A stretch of DNA of 15,016 nt from Lachnospiraceae bacterium (lineage in GTDB: Bacteria > Bacillota > Clostridia > Lachnospirales > Lachnospiraceae), in contig VSNQ01000045.1 of the NCBI GenBank assembly GCA_009774395.1, positions 17,381 through 32,396 on the forward strand, written 5' to 3'. Under the pieces are notes generated by a model, which was given only the letters and a program-made list of their open reading frames with translations, was not told the origin of the DNA and did not search any database. The translations under genes and the position numbers were made by a program. Below, one piece after another: positions 14,186-15,016 of this stretch (position 1 is its first letter; every line of letters starts with the position of its first letter).

Positions 14186-14641
14186 TTACTCAAAGTAGCC
14201 GTTTAAGTATTCCGCTGTTTCCTCAGGTACCTCAAAGCTTAATGTTGTATCCGCAATCCGCACAGATACATAAGGAACTGATTTATATACAAAAATTTCA
14301 CCGATACAATTCACATCTGCTTGTCCTGCATCTGCGCCCTCGGACATCGGATCATCCACACTTACAATTTCCCTTAATGAAAATGTGCCGGATTTCTCTG
14401 CCTCCTGCGACAAGGCAGACTCTTTCCATTTGCTTAACCCCAGCGTTTCCACAAAATTCTCCAGTTCCTCCTCACCCGATAATGTTTCCACAATATCCGG
14501 CGCATCATCAGGGATAACATCAATCTCGTTTACTTTGGAAAGTTCGTTGGTGTACGTTAACATTGTTTCATCCAGTTCTCCTCCCTGACATCCGCAAAAA
14601 ACCAATACGCATACTGCTGCCGCTGCAACAACTCGTTTCAT
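14186..14641 (-). CDS. Small predicted lipoprotein of unknown function
   Basis: I do not recognise the family. It has 151 residues. The N-terminus MKRVVAAAAVCVLVFCGC is a lipoprotein signal with the probable lipidated Cys at 18 (FCGC lipobox). The mature part is strongly acidic. It contains a helical, Glu-rich segment (about 50-85) and a beta-rich C-terminal end (EIFVYKSVPYVSVRIADTTLSFEVP). ATG 14641 has GGAGG about 7 nt upstream. It lies 71 nt upstream of the exonuclease on the same strand, so the two may be cotranscribed. It probably sits on the outer face of the cytoplasmic membrane. Confidence 0.85.
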   Translation of the reverse strand: MKRVVAAAAVCVLVFCGCQGGELDETMLTYTNELSKVNEIDVIPDDAPDIVETLSGEEELENFVETLGLSKWKESALSQEAEKSGTFSLREIVSVDDPMSEGADAGQADVNCIGEIFVYKSVPYVSVRIADTTLSFEVPEETAEYLNGYFE

Positions 14642-14672
14642 AAAAATACCTCCATTTCTCTTTTCCTATCTA

Positions 14673-14688
14673 TTCTATTATAATAGAA
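14673..14688. promoter_or_regulatory. 16-bp perfect palindrome in the lipoprotein promoter region
   Basis: TTCTATTATAATAGAA is its own reverse complement and includes TATAAT on the minus strand at 14682-14677. No convincing -35 lies at the right distance. It could be a core promoter, an operator, or chance in AT-rich DNA. Confidence 0.4.
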
Positions 14689-14930
14689 AATTTATATAAT
14701 ACTAGTATTTCTATTCCTTCCGATTTTAACCAAATTTTCTTTATTATTCCATTTTCTTATTGCTGCTCTGTAAAACATATGCCTTGTTTCAATAGTAACA
14801 TATAATTTCCAAAAATAGAATGGGAAAATCAAAGAAAACTGGTAAGATTTATTTTATAACAAAATATATAAAAATTCATCTACTGTCCTCAATCTGATGT
14901 TTTTTGGTTTCAATCTGTCAAAACTCTAAA

Positions 14931-14948
14931 TAGTAAAACGTTTTACTA
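14931..14948. promoter_or_regulatory. LacI/GalR-family operator
   Basis: TAGTAAAACGTTTTACTA is an 18-bp perfect palindrome with a central CG, the hallmark of LacI-family repressor sites. It is followed by AT-rich -10-like sequence (TATTAT 14954-14959 or TATAAA 14957-14962) and a possible ribosome site at 14975. It probably controls a plus-strand gene or operon beginning just outside the window, perhaps sugar metabolism or the repressor itself. Confidence 0.75.
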
Positions 14949-15016
14949 AAATATATTATAAATCATAAAATTCTAAAGGAAATATTAAAATTCGTGAAAA
15001 AATAAATTGCATTAAC

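Larger units (their letters stand above)
14642..15016. other. AT-rich intergenic region between the lipoprotein and a gene beyond the right edge
   Basis: No gene is visible. It contains the 16-bp palindrome at 14673-14688 and the LacI-type operator at 14931-14948. AAAGGA at 14975-14980 could be a ribosome site, but no ATG/GTG/TTG opens a lasting frame before base 15016. Confidence 0.6.

Noticed and set aside
14975..15016. A gene starting at an ATT codon (14990) after AAAGGA
   Set aside because: ATT starts are very rare, only nine codons are visible, and the nearby GTG runs into TAA after three codons.
1..15016. Mobile element, prophage, toxin-antitoxin or defence island
   Set aside because: No transposase, integrase, phage, toxin or nuclease-helicase cluster was recognised; gene content is housekeeping plus sugar uptake.

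Overview
The window looks like chromosomal DNA from a low-to-moderate GC Gram-positive anaerobe of the class Clostridia, most plausibly a Lachnospiraceae-like gut bacterium. This is inferred from strong AGGAGG-type ribosome sites, an Mbh/Mrp-style antiporter module with a free-standing MbhD-like subunit, a large 7TMR-type hybrid histidine kinase, and a sugar ABC importer with no ATPase of its own. No phage, transposase, CRISPR, tRNA or rRNA gene was seen. I did not find a clearly novel defence or mobile system; this is mostly housekeeping and sugar-uptake DNA with several unusual small structures.

Layout. (1) 1-2328, minus strand: trmB (tRNA m7G46 methyltransferase), then mrpE, mrpF, mrpG and a truncated MbhD-like gene running off the left edge. 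Two related palindromic elements sit on either side of mrpE, and a 42-bp tandem repeat lies in the last gene exactly at the window edge. (2) 2329-2624: divergent promoter region with a 15-bp-arm inverted repeat in the trmB leader. (3) 2625-6601, plus strand: a hybrid histidine kinase (HisKA-HATPase-REC-HPt) and, with a 4-nt overlap, a response regulator made of one degenerate and one intact receiver. A strong terminator follows. (4) 6739-10332: a strong promoter, a lipoprotein sugar-binding protein, an intergenic mRNA hairpin, two permeases and a terminator. (5) 10469-11284: a separately promoted secreted protein of unknown function with its own terminator. (6) 11285-13196: a non-coding stretch with repeats, then a DacA-type D-Ala-D-Ala carboxypeptidase with a very basic tail. 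(7) 13191-14641, minus strand: a DEDDh exonuclease whose end overlaps dacA tail-to-tail by 6 nt, preceded by a small lipoprotein gene. (8) 14642-15016: AT-rich intergenic DNA ending in a perfect LacI-type operator that points to a regulated gene beyond the right edge.

How the parts may work together (inference): the kinase has an outward-facing ligand-binding module and a full His-Asp-His-Asp relay, and lies next to a carbohydrate importer. A sugar-sensing role is therefore plausible, but neither protein has a DNA-binding domain, so the output must lie elsewhere. The importer probably uses a shared MsmX/UgpC-type ATPase encoded elsewhere.
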